From positions 1 through 46,485 of the forward strand of contig CAIKBD010000078.1 of the NCBI GenBank assembly GCA_903825565.1: DNA of 46,485 nucleotides, in the 5' to 3' direction. Positions 26,924 through 36,405 of this stretch are shown in pieces. The translations under genes were made by a program, and so were the position numbers. Position 1 is the stretch's first letter, and each line of letters opens with the position of its first letter. Below the pieces are notes generated by a model. It made no database searches, was not told where the DNA came from, and saw only the letters and a list, made by a program, of their open reading frames with translations. Source of the stretch: an uncultured Anaerolineales bacterium. Its GTDB lineage: Bacteria; Chloroflexota; Anaerolineae; UBA4142.

Positions 26924-27931
26924 ATGTTGCGCGGAAAACGAATCTTGATCACCGGCGGGACCGGTTCGTTCGGACATTTTATGTTGCACCGCCTCGTGCC
27001 GCACGAGCCGGCGGAAATTCGCGTGTTGAGCCGCGACGAGAAAAAGCAATTCGATATGCGGCACGAATTTGCCGCGCACGCGAACGTGTCGTTCGTCGTC
27101 GGCGATGTGCGCGACGCCGCCAAAGTGCGGCAAGCGTGCGCCGGCATTGACATTGTGTTCCACGCCGCCGCGCTCAAGCAGGTGCCCAACTGCGAACTCT
27201 TTCCGCTCGAAGCGATCAAGACGAACGTGCTCGGCGCGCAAAACTTGATTGACGCGGCAATTGCCAACGGCGTCGAACGCGTCGTCGCGGTGAGTACCGA
27301 CAAAGCCGTGAAACCGGTCAACGTGATGGGCATGACCAAGGCGTTGCAAGAGCGGCTCATCATCAACGCCAACCGCGCGCTCGACAATCGCGGCACGAAA
27401 TTTTGTTGCGTGCGTTACGGCAACGTGATGAACTCGCGCGGCTCGGTCATCCCCTTGTTCAAGCGCTTGCTCCGCGACGGCAAGCCGCTCACCGTGACAC
27501 ATCCCGAAATGACGCGCTTTATGCTCACGTTCAGCGACGCCGCCGACCTGGTGTTGTACGCGATGGAGAATATGCAGGGCGGCGAACTGTTCGTGAAAAA
27601 AGCGCCCGCCGCGTATATGGTCAACGTCGCCGAGGCGTTGATCGCCTTGACCGGCAGTCCGCAGCGCGAGATCAAGTTTATCGGGCAATTCGCCGGCGAG
27701 AAACTGCACGAGATTTTGATCTCGGAAGAGGAAGCGACGCGGTGCCAAGATCACGGCGATTACTTTGTCGTCGCGCCATGGTCGCCCCAGCCCGCGCAAC
27801 AGCTCACGCTGAAAGAGTACTGCTCGCGCGAGCACATTGTCAGCGTCGAGGCGATCCAGGATTTGCTGCGCCGCTCGGATCGGGAGATGCAAGCGATCCA
27901 GTACAGCGAAGGATATTTTGTGATCCAATGA
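26924..27931 (+). CDS. UDP-N-acetylglucosamine 4,6-dehydratase/epimerase, CapE/PseB/FlaA1-like
   Basis: An extended short-chain dehydrogenase of 335 residues that acts on UDP-GlcNAc, removing water across C4-C6 and in many members inverting C5, on the way to rare deoxy-amino sugars. NADP binding: GGTGSFG (11-17), followed by VLSRDEKKQFDMRHEF, a hallmark of the CapE/PseB group. The active site has STDKAVKP (124-131) and, as in this group, Met135-x-x-x-Lys139 (MGMTK) instead of Tyr-x-x-x-Lys. AGAGG lies right before the ATG. It overlaps the next gene by ATGA. The C-terminal region is longer than in PseB and more like CapE, but which epimer is made cannot be decided here. Confidence 0.9.
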   Translation: MLRGKRILITGGTGSFGHFMLHRLVPHEPAEIRVLSRDEKKQFDMRHEFAAHANVSFVVGDVRDAAKVRQACAGIDIVFHAAALKQVPNCELFPLEAIKTNVLGAQNLIDAAIANGVERVVAVSTDKAVKPVNVMGMTKALQERLIINANRALDNRGTKFCCVRYGNVMNSRGSVIPLFKRLLRDGKPLTVTHPEMTRFMLTFSDAADLVLYAMENMQGGELFVKKAPAAYMVNVAEALIALTGSPQREIKFIGQFAGEKLHEILISEEEATRCQDHGDYFVVAPWSPQPAQQLTLKEYCSREHIVSVEAIQDLLRRSDREMQAIQYSEGYFVIQ

Positions 27932-28569
27932 GCGCGGTCGCGTATCTCATTTTGGGCGCGGGCGGCGCGGGGCGCACGGTTGCCGGCGCGTGCGCGCATC
28001 TTGCCGGCAACCTGGGTTTTCTCGACGATCATGCGACGCTACGCGAGGTTAATGGCATTCCGATTTTGGGCACACTCGCCGCGCGCGCGCAGTATCGCGC
28101 CGCGCAGTACATCGTCGCGTTTGGCAGTCGCTACCAAACGGCGCGCCGCGATGTGTTCGCGCAATGGCGCGCGGAGGGCTTGCGCTTTTTCACCGTGATC
28201 GCGCCGCAGGCATACGTAGACCGTGACGCGGAAATCGGCGCGGGCGTGTTCATCGCCGCGCAGTGCGCGGTCTTGCCGAACGCACGCATCGGCGACAATT
28301 GCAACTTGTGCGTCGCGTGCACGGTGGATCACGACGCCGTTTTGGAAAAGGGCGTCTACCTTGCGCCGGGCGTCAACCTTGCCGGCGCGGTCGTCGTCGA
28401 GGAAGGTGCGTTCATCGGCACGAATGCGACGGTCGTGCCGGGCGTGCGCATCGGCGCGTGGGCGACGGTCGGCGCGGGCGCGGTCGTTTTGCATGACGTT
28501 GCGCCGGGCGATGTCGTCGCTGGCGTGCCGGCGCGCTCGCTCAAATCACTCCATCAGGATCGCGTGTGA
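27928..28569 (+). CDS. NeuD/PglD-type sugar O/N-acetyltransferase
   Basis: A 213-residue enzyme with an N-terminal Rossmann-like part (LILGAGGAGRTVAG, residues 7-20) and a C-terminal left-handed beta-helix. CTVDHDAVLEKGVYLAPG matches the PglD/NeuD catalytic region, with His135 as the likely base; VGAGAVVLHDVAPGDVVAGVPARSLK is the typical ending. Family members acetylate UDP-4-amino-sugars or sialic acid. Next to a CapE-like dehydratase it probably acetylates a rare amino sugar, although no aminotransferase (PglE/PseC-like) is in the window. It starts by an ATGA overlap and ends in a GTGA overlap. Confidence 0.88.
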   Translation: MSAVAYLILGAGGAGRTVAGACAHLAGNLGFLDDHATLREVNGIPILGTLAARAQYRAAQYIVAFGSRYQTARRDVFAQWRAEGLRFFTVIAPQAYVDRDAEIGAGVFIAAQCAVLPNARIGDNCNLCVACTVDHDAVLEKGVYLAPGVNLAGAVVVEEGAFIGTNATVVPGVRIGAWATVGAGAVVLHDVAPGDVVAGVPARSLKSLHQDRV

Positions 28570-29345
28570 CTCAAACTACTCGCTCTAAATTGATCGCGCT
28601 GATGCCGGCGTACAACGAAGCCGACGGCATCGCCGCTTTGTTGGATCGTATCGCGCCGCACGTGGACGCGTTCATCATCGTGGATGATTGCTCCAAAGAT
28701 GCGACCGTTTCCATCATCCAGGAATGGCGGCGCAAAAATGCGCCGGTGTACTTGATCGCGTTGCCGAAAAATGTCGGCGCGTCCGGCGCGCTCAAAGCCG
28801 GCTATCTGTTCGTGACGCATTTGTTGGCGCAGGGTGCGCTTGCGCCGGACGATGTGATCATGGAAATTGACGCGGACGGTCAGCACGATCCCAGGTACAT
28901 TCCTGATCTGCGCAACCAATTCGCGCCGGGCGTGGATGTTGTGCTGGCGCGCCGCGATTTTTCGGTGTATCCGCGCTACAAGCGCATCGGTAACTGGGGC
29001 TTGACGTTGATCGCCAGTGTGTTGAGCGGTTTTCGGTACCACGATGTCGAATCGAATTATCGCTTTACGCGCGCGCGGGTGTTTCCGCATTTGCTCGAAT
29101 ATTTTTCCGGCTATCGCTACAGCGGCGCGTTCGAGGTCGGGATCATTCTTGCCGCGTTGGGGTATCGCCTCCACAATGATTTTGTGATTGCCGTGCCGTT
29201 TTACCGCGAGGGCGCGCGCGCTAGTGATGGCTTGCATGTGTTGGGGATGGGCTTGCGCGCTTGGGCGCGCGTGCGCTTGCGAATCAAGAATCGCGATCTG
29301 GAAGCGTTGCGCCATGCCGTTCTGGAAAATCAAAACGAGGGTTGA
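28566..29345 (+). CDS. Family 2 glycosyltransferase
   Basis: A 259-residue GT-A enzyme with no membrane helices. It shows LMPAYNEADGI, IIVDDCSKD (37-45), the DADGQHDP metal motif, and a Tyr-rich central part (SNYRFTRARVF, YSGAFEVGIILAALGY). The start is a GTG overlapping the preceding stop (GTGA), so it is translationally coupled to the acetyltransferase. Its relatives include polyprenyl-phosphate sugar synthases and polysaccharide transferases; donor and acceptor are not visible. The stop codon lies within the stem of the terminator that ends the locus. Confidence 0.88.
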   Translation: MTQTTRSKLIALMPAYNEADGIAALLDRIAPHVDAFIIVDDCSKDATVSIIQEWRRKNAPVYLIALPKNVGASGALKAGYLFVTHLLAQGALAPDDVIMEIDADGQHDPRYIPDLRNQFAPGVDVVLARRDFSVYPRYKRIGNWGLTLIASVLSGFRYHDVESNYRFTRARVFPHLLEYFSGYRYSGAFEVGIILAALGYRLHNDFVIAVPFYREGARASDGLHVLGMGLRAWARVRLRIKNRDLEALRHAVLENQNEG

Positions 29346-29371
29346 TCGTTCGATCAACCCTCGTTTTTTTT
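29332..29371 (+). terminator. Strong intrinsic terminator ending the glycan locus
   Basis: Perfect inverted arms 29332-29348 and 29351-29367 with a 2-nt centre, then a T8 tract (29364-29371). The stop codon of the GT2 gene is in the left arm. The A-rich left flank lets it also serve the convergent LamG gene. Confidence 0.93.
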
Positions 29372-29379
29372 CGGTCATG

Positions 29380-31308
29380 TTAGCCGTAGGGACAAACCGG
29401 TGCCGGCTTGATCTGCACAAAGGGCAGGAACAAGGCGTTGCCGTTGGCGGCGGGCGCAAAAGCGCGCGTCGGCTGAAAGGTGGGCGCGGCAACGGCGCGC
29501 GCGGGCGCACGCGGTGTGGTGAACGTGCGTTGGAGACCGCTAAAGCGGACTTCGTCAATGTAGCCGGGCATGCACATGCCTTTGCCGTCGCACCCGATCA
29601 GGTACGTGGTGTCCCAGTATTCCATGCGATTGGTGAAACTGTTCGTGCCGCGTTTAACGCCGTCCACCCAAATCTCGACGCCACGCGCGCCCCACGTGCC
29701 GGCGAGGAAATGCCAACACCCACCCAGGTCTGCCGGCGTCACGCCGCTATCCGCCCACTGGATTTGCCAGCCGTCCCAAATGCCAAAGCGCAATGTCGAG
29801 CCGGCATAAGGCATTCCGAGCGACATGCGAAAATAACTCGCGCCCGGTTCGGGTCCCGCGCTGAGGACACTGAACGGCGCGGACACATAATTCAAATTGA
29901 CCCACGCCTCGACGGTGCCGGTGTTGACGAGCGACCAGGGATTAATGTCATTGATTTTCACATACGCGTTACTCGCGCTCGTTTTCAAACTGCCGTTGAA
30001 ATGGCCCGTTGACACGAGACTGGCTTGCCCCATCAATCGCCCGTGATGTTGCGCGGCGGTTGCATCGGGCACATAGCCGGACGCGTTCAATGCGTTTAGG
30101 TGGTACAGCGCGACGGTGTTCGCGTCTGCAGTATATTCCCCCACTGGCGCGACGGGTGTGTTCGTCGGCGTAGGCGTGGAGGGCGGCACCACGTCCACTG
30201 TAAACGTCCGCTGAATGTCGCTGATCCGCAAATCGTCCAGTCTGCCGACGAAACACGTGTCCGGGTTGCCGCTCGGATCGCAACCGATCAACACGGTCGT
30301 GTGCGCCGGGATCGCGCCCTGATACACTTTGGGATAATCCACGCGCCCGAGGATGGGCGTTTCGCAGTACGGATAGTACCGCGACGCGATCTGCGATTGC
30401 GGGTTACATTCGTAATCCGGATTGTATAGCCCGTTGATGAAAAAGTCCGGGTGGGTAATGCCGTGCAACACGCCGTCCACCCAAATTTCCATCCCGCGCG
30501 GACCCCAGGTCGCGGCGACGTGGTGAAAGCGCACAGTTTCGTAGGGCCACACCTCCGCCCCTTTTTGGTTGAGGTACCGGCACGCATTGATCCCGCTGGA
30601 TGCCACAACCCAGCCGGTTGCCGTGAGAATTTCAAAGTCGAGCCGCGAAGTGTTTTCGACGATCCGCGCGCCGTAAATGCCGCTACCGAAATTGCCGCCC
30701 ATGCTCACGATGGTAAACTCGCTCAACGTTGGGTTGGCGATGTTGCGGCACGCCGGTTGAAAGTCCACGTACAGTTCGATTGTGCCGCGCGTCATCGCGC
30801 CCAGCGAATCCATCGTCACGTAACCGGTCGCGCTCGTCAGTAACGATTTATCGAACAAGCCCGGCGTCAGCGTAATGTTGCCGTGAATCGTCGCGGTATA
30901 GTTGCCGGTCACGTCGAGCAAACTCGCGCCGACCTGGTTGTCGAAATGAAACAGCGCGAGCGTGTTACTGTCCACGTCCAGCACGCGCGGCGAACGCGAG
31001 ATGCGAACCGGCGCAGGGGTGTTGGGCACGGGGGACGCGGTGGGTGTTGTTGCGGCGGCGTTGAGCGAGGCGCGTAGCGCGCTCGGCGAAGCCGTTGGCG
31101 TTTTGGTGGATTCCGTACGGGGCGGCAATGCCTTGGGCGCAAGTCGGCGGTCGGCGGTTGTGTCAAACGCCTTTGCCGGCAACGGCGTCATCGCCGGCAT
31201 ACTCGGCGATGCGATGAATGTGCAGATGATTCCCAGACAGACCGCGCTTTGGAGCGCAAAGCGCAAACCCACCCGCGCGGCAAACCAAGAGCGCACAACT
31301 GACCACAT
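29380..31308 (-). CDS. Secreted protein with two LamG/concanavalin-like domains
   Basis: A 642-residue exported protein. The N-terminus (MWSVVRSWFAARVG then a hydrophobic stretch) is a signal peptide or signal anchor, followed by a Thr/Pro/Ala linker. Two homologous lectin-like domains follow: NTLALFHFDNQVGASLLDVTGNY with GTIELYVDF and ATWGPRGMEIWVDGVLHG, and NTVALYHLNALNASGYVPDATA with GTVEAWVNL and TWGARGVEIWVDGVKRG. Such jelly rolls bind sugars or proteins at the cell surface. The protein ends with NALFLPFVQIKPAP, a tail I associate with exported Chloroflexi proteins. The start is the ATG at 31308, with GAGAG upstream; 31350 is an alternative. The precise ligand is unknown. Confidence 0.85.
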   Translation of the reverse strand: MWSVVRSWFAARVGLRFALQSAVCLGIICTFIASPSMPAMTPLPAKAFDTTADRRLAPKALPPRTESTKTPTASPSALRASLNAAATTPTASPVPNTPAPVRISRSPRVLDVDSNTLALFHFDNQVGASLLDVTGNYTATIHGNITLTPGLFDKSLLTSATGYVTMDSLGAMTRGTIELYVDFQPACRNIANPTLSEFTIVSMGGNFGSGIYGARIVENTSRLDFEILTATGWVVASSGINACRYLNQKGAEVWPYETVRFHHVAATWGPRGMEIWVDGVLHGITHPDFFINGLYNPDYECNPQSQIASRYYPYCETPILGRVDYPKVYQGAIPAHTTVLIGCDPSGNPDTCFVGRLDDLRISDIQRTFTVDVVPPSTPTPTNTPVAPVGEYTADANTVALYHLNALNASGYVPDATAAQHHGRLMGQASLVSTGHFNGSLKTSASNAYVKINDINPWSLVNTGTVEAWVNLNYVSAPFSVLSAGPEPGASYFRMSLGMPYAGSTLRFGIWDGWQIQWADSGVTPADLGGCWHFLAGTWGARGVEIWVDGVKRGTNSFTNRMEYWDTTYLIGCDGKGMCMPGYIDEVRFSGLQRTFTTPRAPARAVAAPTFQPTRAFAPAANGNALFLPFVQIKPAPVCPYG

Positions 31309-31397
31309 CGAGCCACTCTCTCCACATTGAGGTTTGAGATTCGTTGTCAACTCTCGGCAACGACTACACGCCTATTCTACTCACCCGTTGCGAAATG

Positions 31398-34280
31398 TCA
31401 ATTGCGTTTGGGCGCGCGCGTCGCCGCGAGAATTGCGCCCAACAGCGCGAGCGTCAGCCCGGTCACGATCACGCCGAGGTACAGCCACACGGGGCGGTAC
31501 TCGAACTCGATCTGATGATCGCCCGGTGACACGCGCACCGCGCGAAAGATCAGATCGGCGCGTTGGATCGGCGTCTCGACGCCATCCACACGCGCGACCC
31601 AACTGGGGTACCACGCGTCGCCGAGAAACACGTACGCATCCGTGTTCGCGCGCACTGCCAGCACAACGCGCTCCGGTTGATAACTCACGACGCGTGCAAA
31701 CTCCTCCACGCCCGGCGCGGGCGCGGCATCGAGCGGCGTGCCGCCGGCGAGCAACAACATTTCCTGCGGCTTGAACGTGCGACTGCGTAACGTTTCCAGC
31801 GCGGTCGCATCGGCGACAACCTGCGCGCGATGCGCGAGAAATACGCGCGGCAACGTATCGTGATTTTCCATCACGGCGACCTGGTGCGTGCGATATGACA
31901 AGGTATAGTCGCCATAGCCAGTCAAGTGCGCGAGTGAAATTTCGCTGCCGTCCGGTTGCACCAGCGCGATGCGTTCGATGTGCAACAAGCCGGGATCAAT
32001 GATTGGTTGAATCGCCACGCGCGTCAACGCAATCGGCTTGCCGTCGCGCGTCACGTCGAAATATGCGACGAAATTATGCCCAGGATGCGATTCCGGTGGA
32101 AAAGCGGTTTGCGCCGGAAACGTCGTCGCCACCGGCGGCATGGCATGCTGGATCACCCTGCGCACATCACTCCGCTCGTACGCCCATTCCGCCGTGTCGT
32201 TCCCGGCGCGCAGTGGAATCGTCACGCGCGCGCCATCCTGCGCGTCCAGTTCGATCTGCGCGACCGCTTCGCCGGTGCGCCACGCCACCGACTGTGCGAG
32301 CGATGACACGACCTTGAGCTTGACGGTCGGCGTCGGCGCGAACGTTAGCGGCTGGGTCACGAACGGCGGTGCAAGCGGGATGAACAAGTCCGCGCCTTCG
32401 GTTTTCGGATCGCTCGGCAACATTTGCGGCAGAATATAATACCGCACGTTCATCAGGTTGACCATCGCCGCGCTCATCTCTTCGAGATAATCGCCGGTGA
32501 GTTGCGGAATGAGCGGCGTGTAGCCAATCGCGTTCGGCACATCCCAGATCAGCGAAATGTTCGGGTACATACTTTCGCGCATCGTGACGAGCCAGGGATA
32601 AATCCACAAACTGGTCAGGATGCGCCCTTCTTGCGGCGACAAATTTTTCAGCACTGCCATCGTCGTCGGCGGGCGATAAAAATCTTCGACCGTCGTCGTG
32701 GCGTCGTAGGTTTTCGCGTACACCGAAGCGAACAGCGCGAGGTCTACCGCGCTCAAGCCGATCACGAGCGCGATCAACGTGGTGCGCGTGAACAAGCCGC
32801 GCCGCGCCCCCAGGATGATCCATGCCGTCACGAACGCGAGCGCGAGCGGCAACGGTTGCCACAACGCTAGCCATGCTTCCACTGGGATCGCCGGCGCAAT
32901 GCCGGCGACGAGCGCGATCAGGAGCGTTGCCAGCAGGAGCGCGAATTTTTGTCCGCGCGTCAAACGCGGCGTCGCCGGCGCGCGCGCGATCAGCCAATCG
33001 AACGCGAACGCGGCGAGCACGGCGGCGGCAAACGTGTACCAGTAGAAAAAGCGCGATGGCACGCGGAAATATCCGAACAGGGGCAAGTACCGCAAGCCGC
33101 GATAAAACGCGTTCTGATCGCCCAAGCCAAAAAACAAAGCCAGGAATGCGATCAGCAGGAAAAAGACCACGCGCCGGTCGCGGCGCACAAAGAGCGCGGC
33201 AAGCGCCAAGATCACCGGCAAAAAGCCGATGTACCCGATCACCTCGACCGAGACGTGCGGGAACGGATTGCCGAGCAAGAACGGGTTGAATAACATCAAA
33301 TAATGCGGCAAACGCAAGGAGTACGCGTTGAAAAATTTCGGCAACAAGCCCGTTGCGCGATTGCTCACGCCCGACAATTCAAATGTCGAGAACAATTGCG
33401 CGGAGGCGACCAGCGCACCCAGTCCCGCCGCCAAGCCAAAGAGGATCACGCGCGGCGGATCGAAATAGGCGAACACGCGTGGGAATCGGCGACGCAACGC
33501 GGCGTCCGAGCGTGCGATGAGCGGCAGGCGTGTAAGAAACGGAAATAGCCGACGTGATTCGGGCGCGCCGGGGTCGCGTTGCCAATTGACCAGCGAGTAC
33601 AGCGCGAGCATCACTGCGCTGAGAAATGCAAATTGCGGATGTCCGCCGAGCAATTGAATCGCAAAAAAGATTGCGAGCACGACGAACCAGCGCCAGCGCA
33701 TCTTCACTGTCGGCGCGCGCTCGTGTTGCTCCCATGCCCATAAATCCCAGGGTAGCCAGGATGCCGTTGCCAGCACGCTCATGTGTTGCAAGCGCGGCAG
33801 AAAAAATCCGCCGAAACTAAACGCCAGCCCGCCCAGCACCGCCGCCGCCGGGTGCAATTTGATCGTGCGGAGAAATAGGTATGTGCCGACGGCGACCCAG
33901 GACAGGTGAAACAAAATATCATAGTTCGTCGCCACATCCATCGGCAACAAACCGTAGAGAAACGGGTGCGTGGGGTACAACGCGGCGATCTGACCCTCGG
34001 CGAACAGTGGAAAGCCGGTCAACATGCGCGGCTCCCACAACGGCAGGCGGCCTTCGCGCAACGCGTTGGCGTATGCCAAGTGCGTTGGATAAAAGAACAA
34101 GAAAATATCGCCGAAGAAAAAAACCGCTTGGCGCACAGCGGCTTGCCAAAAATAAACGAGCGGAAATGCGGCGAGGAACAAGATTGCCAGCGTGTCGCTC
34201 ACATGGCGCGCGAAAAATTCTCTCACCCGGCGTAACCGCCCGCGAGAGTTCGGTGGAAAGGGATTTTGCATGTCTGTCAT
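31398..34280 (-). CDS. YfhO-family membrane protein
   Basis: A 960-residue protein with about a dozen helices in the first 560 residues, a long extracytoplasmic part, and one C-terminal helix before APKRN. The N-terminal block (FFFGDIFLFFYPTHLAYANALREGRLPLWEPRMLTGFPLFAEGQIAALYP) is the YfhO signature, with an Asp in the first loop as in GT-C enzymes. The C-terminal part has the usual VFLGDAWYPSWVARVDG and GDHQIEFEYRP blocks. Firmicute YfhO proteins are linked to glycosylation of lipoteichoic acid. The start codon overlaps the CdaR stop as ATGA, so it is cotranslated with the c-di-AMP genes. Confidence 0.9.
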   Translation of the reverse strand: MTDMQNPFPPNSRGRLRRVREFFARHVSDTLAILFLAAFPLVYFWQAAVRQAVFFFGDIFLFFYPTHLAYANALREGRLPLWEPRMLTGFPLFAEGQIAALYPTHPFLYGLLPMDVATNYDILFHLSWVAVGTYLFLRTIKLHPAAAVLGGLAFSFGGFFLPRLQHMSVLATASWLPWDLWAWEQHERAPTVKMRWRWFVVLAIFFAIQLLGGHPQFAFLSAVMLALYSLVNWQRDPGAPESRRLFPFLTRLPLIARSDAALRRRFPRVFAYFDPPRVILFGLAAGLGALVASAQLFSTFELSGVSNRATGLLPKFFNAYSLRLPHYLMLFNPFLLGNPFPHVSVEVIGYIGFLPVILALAALFVRRDRRVVFFLLIAFLALFFGLGDQNAFYRGLRYLPLFGYFRVPSRFFYWYTFAAAVLAAFAFDWLIARAPATPRLTRGQKFALLLATLLIALVAGIAPAIPVEAWLALWQPLPLALAFVTAWIILGARRGLFTRTTLIALVIGLSAVDLALFASVYAKTYDATTTVEDFYRPPTTMAVLKNLSPQEGRILTSLWIYPWLVTMRESMYPNISLIWDVPNAIGYTPLIPQLTGDYLEEMSAAMVNLMNVRYYILPQMLPSDPKTEGADLFIPLAPPFVTQPLTFAPTPTVKLKVVSSLAQSVAWRTGEAVAQIELDAQDGARVTIPLRAGNDTAEWAYERSDVRRVIQHAMPPVATTFPAQTAFPPESHPGHNFVAYFDVTRDGKPIALTRVAIQPIIDPGLLHIERIALVQPDGSEISLAHLTGYGDYTLSYRTHQVAVMENHDTLPRVFLAHRAQVVADATALETLRSRTFKPQEMLLLAGGTPLDAAPAPGVEEFARVVSYQPERVVLAVRANTDAYVFLGDAWYPSWVARVDGVETPIQRADLIFRAVRVSPGDHQIEFEYRPVWLYLGVIVTGLTLALLGAILAATRAPKRN

Positions 34281-35560
34281 TTAGTCGGGATCAAAGTGGG
34301 AGTTGGATTTGGAACTGCGGTGCTGACCGGGCTGGGTTGCGGTGTGGGCGTGCTCAAGTCCACGATGCTGACTTGGATCGTGTCGGGCACGATGTTTTGC
34401 ACGCGCAACGCACCTGGCACGGATGGCACACGGGGCTTGAGTTGGAACGCGCCTGCGCCCAGGTTTGTCACGTCCACGATCACTTGCACGTCGTCGGGCG
34501 CAAGACTTTGGAGCGCCGGCACGGGGCCCGACAAGATCACCTCGACCGATTCCGGCGAGACCGTCGCAGTTTGGCCGCGCTTGAGACCCTGCAACGAAAT
34601 TTTGCGACGCACGGTTTGCCCGCCCAGCAACGGCGTCACCGATACTTGGACGGTCACGCCTTCGTTGTTCAGCACGGACACGCCTTCGGGCAAGGACAAG
34701 GTCGCGCGCTTGTTCACATCTGCCGTAGCGCCGGTCACATCAATCGGCACTGTTTCGATAAAGCCGGGAATTTTCGCCATCGCATCCGGGTTGCCCACAA
34801 TCGTCGCCGTAGACGGGTTGACGACGATGTTGCTGACCCAGTAGCCGGCGGCGGGCGCGCCCTTGAGCACCGTTTTGAGCGATACATCTTTATAGCCGAC
34901 GCGCTGTTCCATTTGCACCTTGACGATGACAATTGTCGGTGAGATCGTCAAGCCCGAAACGATCAGCCCTTGGCCGTTGCGCGCTTGCACCGGCACCTCG
35001 CGGTCGAACGGCGATTTTGCGCCGCGCAAGTACACATCGGCGGCAAGTTCCGCCACTTGGTCTACCAACGCGCCGGGCCCACTGACCTGCGCCTGCGCGG
35101 GGTTGCTCGTTGGCGCGCGAAACGTGTAGCCGAGCGGCGCGGCGTCGAGCACGTCGCTGTGCACGTCGAGCGTGCGCGTCTTGAAATGTTCGAGTTGCAC
35201 GCCGAGTGTAGGCGGGCGCACTTCGGTGACGGCGACGCGAGGATCGATGGCTTGGATTTTTAGCGGGACTTGATGGGTGCCGGCGCTTAACGCGTTCAAG
35301 TCGGCGACGACGCGAAACGAAGTTGGCTGTAACTGATCCCAACTGGCTTGTGGCGCGCGCACCTTGACCTGCACGCGTTCGGTCGTTTTTTGGTAAACGA
35401 TCAAATTGCTCGGTTGATTGATCAGTTCGATGGGGAGCGCCTCGAAATAAAATGCTTCGCGGCTGGGATTTTCTTCCATCGTCGCCACGCCCCATACGAC
35501 CACCGCGAACACAAACGCCATCACCAGCGAGGTAAAGTGACTAAGGATCGCACGAATCAT
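34277..35560 (-). CDS. cdaR: YbbR-domain protein, CdaR-like regulator of diadenylate cyclase
   Basis: A 427-residue protein with one N-terminal membrane anchor (SLVMAFVFAVVVWGVATMEENP) and a large outer part made of about four YbbR repeats, each beginning with strands like PIELINQPSNLIVYQKTTERVQVKVRAPQ. It ends in a Thr/Pro-rich tail. In Firmicutes CdaR binds the membrane cyclase CdaA and adjusts its activity. The gene directly follows cdaA with a 4-base ATGA overlap, the standard arrangement. The short Pro-rich tail after the last repeat is unlike Bacillus CdaR. Confidence 0.9.
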   Translation of the reverse strand: MIRAILSHFTSLVMAFVFAVVVWGVATMEENPSREAFYFEALPIELINQPSNLIVYQKTTERVQVKVRAPQASWDQLQPTSFRVVADLNALSAGTHQVPLKIQAIDPRVAVTEVRPPTLGVQLEHFKTRTLDVHSDVLDAAPLGYTFRAPTSNPAQAQVSGPGALVDQVAELAADVYLRGAKSPFDREVPVQARNGQGLIVSGLTISPTIVIVKVQMEQRVGYKDVSLKTVLKGAPAAGYWVSNIVVNPSTATIVGNPDAMAKIPGFIETVPIDVTGATADVNKRATLSLPEGVSVLNNEGVTVQVSVTPLLGGQTVRRKISLQGLKRGQTATVSPESVEVILSGPVPALQSLAPDDVQVIVDVTNLGAGAFQLKPRVPSVPGALRVQNIVPDTIQVSIVDLSTPTPQPSPVSTAVPNPTPTLIPTK

Positions 35561-36399
35561 TTTGCTTTGGAATTCCGCAATTTATCTTGTGCCGCGTTCT
35601 CGGCGCGGTTCAACCACCGCCCGACGTTCGAGCGTGGCTGGTACAAACGAAAGAGGAGCCGGTTCAATTCGCCTTCGTCCAGTCGCCGCGCCAAGCGGCC
35701 GTTGTGCGCGATTGCCATTGAGCCGTTTTCTTCGGACACGACGACCGCAATCGCATCGGTACTTTCGGTGATGCCCAGCGCGGCGCGGTGGCGCGTGCCC
35801 AATTCGCGATCCAGGTTTGCGCTTTCGGACAAGGGCAACATACACGCCGCGGCAACGATACGATCCTCGCGCACAATGACCGCGCCGTCGTGCAACGCGC
35901 TGTTCTTGTAGAAGATCGAAAGCAACAGATCGTCCGAGAGGTGCGCGTCGAGCAACACGCCCGTATCCACGAAATCTTGCAAGCCGGTGGTGCGTTCGAG
36001 CACGATCAACGCGCCAAAGCCCTGCGCGGCGAGTTCGCTGGCGGCGCGCGCAATCGTGTTGACGGTGGGCGCGGCGGAGGCGCTCCGCCGAGTGAGGAAC
36101 ATGCCGGAGCGGCCCAGCCGTTCCAGCGCGCGGCGCAGTTCCGGTTGAAAAATCACGGGGATTGCCACCAGCAATGCCGGGATCGAATTGCGGATCAGCC
36201 AACTGAACGCGGCAAGGTGAAACACGGCACTGGCGACAACGGCGAGGAAGACGACGAGGACGATGCCGCGCAATAACGTCACCGCGCGCGTGCCTTGCAC
36301 AAAGTAGAATAATCCGTAAAAGACCAGCCCCACCAAAAAAATGTCGAGTATGCTGGACAGCGTGAGATGCGAGAGCAGTTCGATGAACGCGCTTAACAC
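35557..36399 (-). CDS. cdaA: Diadenylate cyclase CdaA (c-di-AMP synthase)
   Basis: A 280-residue membrane enzyme making c-di-AMP from two ATP. Three N-terminal helices (residues about 14-82) are followed by the DAC domain with both catalytic motifs: LHDGAVIV (Asp171-Gly-Ala) and GTRHRAALGITE (201-212). c-di-AMP controls potassium and osmotic balance and cell-wall stress in bacteria. The start is GTG at 36399; no ATG exists near the aligned start, and the ribosome binding site is weak. It lies 6 bases after the TPR gene and overlaps cdaR. The usual third partner glmM is absent from this operon. Confidence 0.96.
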   Translation of the reverse strand: MLSAFIELLSHLTLSSILDIFLVGLVFYGLFYFVQGTRAVTLLRGIVLVVFLAVVASAVFHLAAFSWLIRNSIPALLVAIPVIFQPELRRALERLGRSGMFLTRRSASAAPTVNTIARAASELAAQGFGALIVLERTTGLQDFVDTGVLLDAHLSDDLLLSIFYKNSALHDGAVIVREDRIVAAACMLPLSESANLDRELGTRHRAALGITESTDAIAVVVSEENGSMAIAHNGRLARRLDEGELNRLLFRLYQPRSNVGRWLNRAENAAQDKLRNSKAK

Positions 36400-36405
36400 G
36401 ACAAT

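Noticed and set aside
9127..29345. Complete pseudaminic-acid or bacillosamine pathway
   Set aside because: Only a CapE/PseB-like dehydratase and a NeuD/PglD-like acetyltransferase are visible; no aminotransferase or sugar synthase is in the window, so naming a pathway is not justified.
31129..31155. GTCGGCGGTCGGCGGT in the LamG gene as a further heptad-repeat element
   Set aside because: Only about two units and no inverted arm; too short to separate from chance in GC-rich DNA.
31309..31397. Promoter between the YfhO-like and LamG genes (TTGACA on the minus strand)
   Set aside because: There is a TTGACA but no acceptable -10 box at 16-18 bases.
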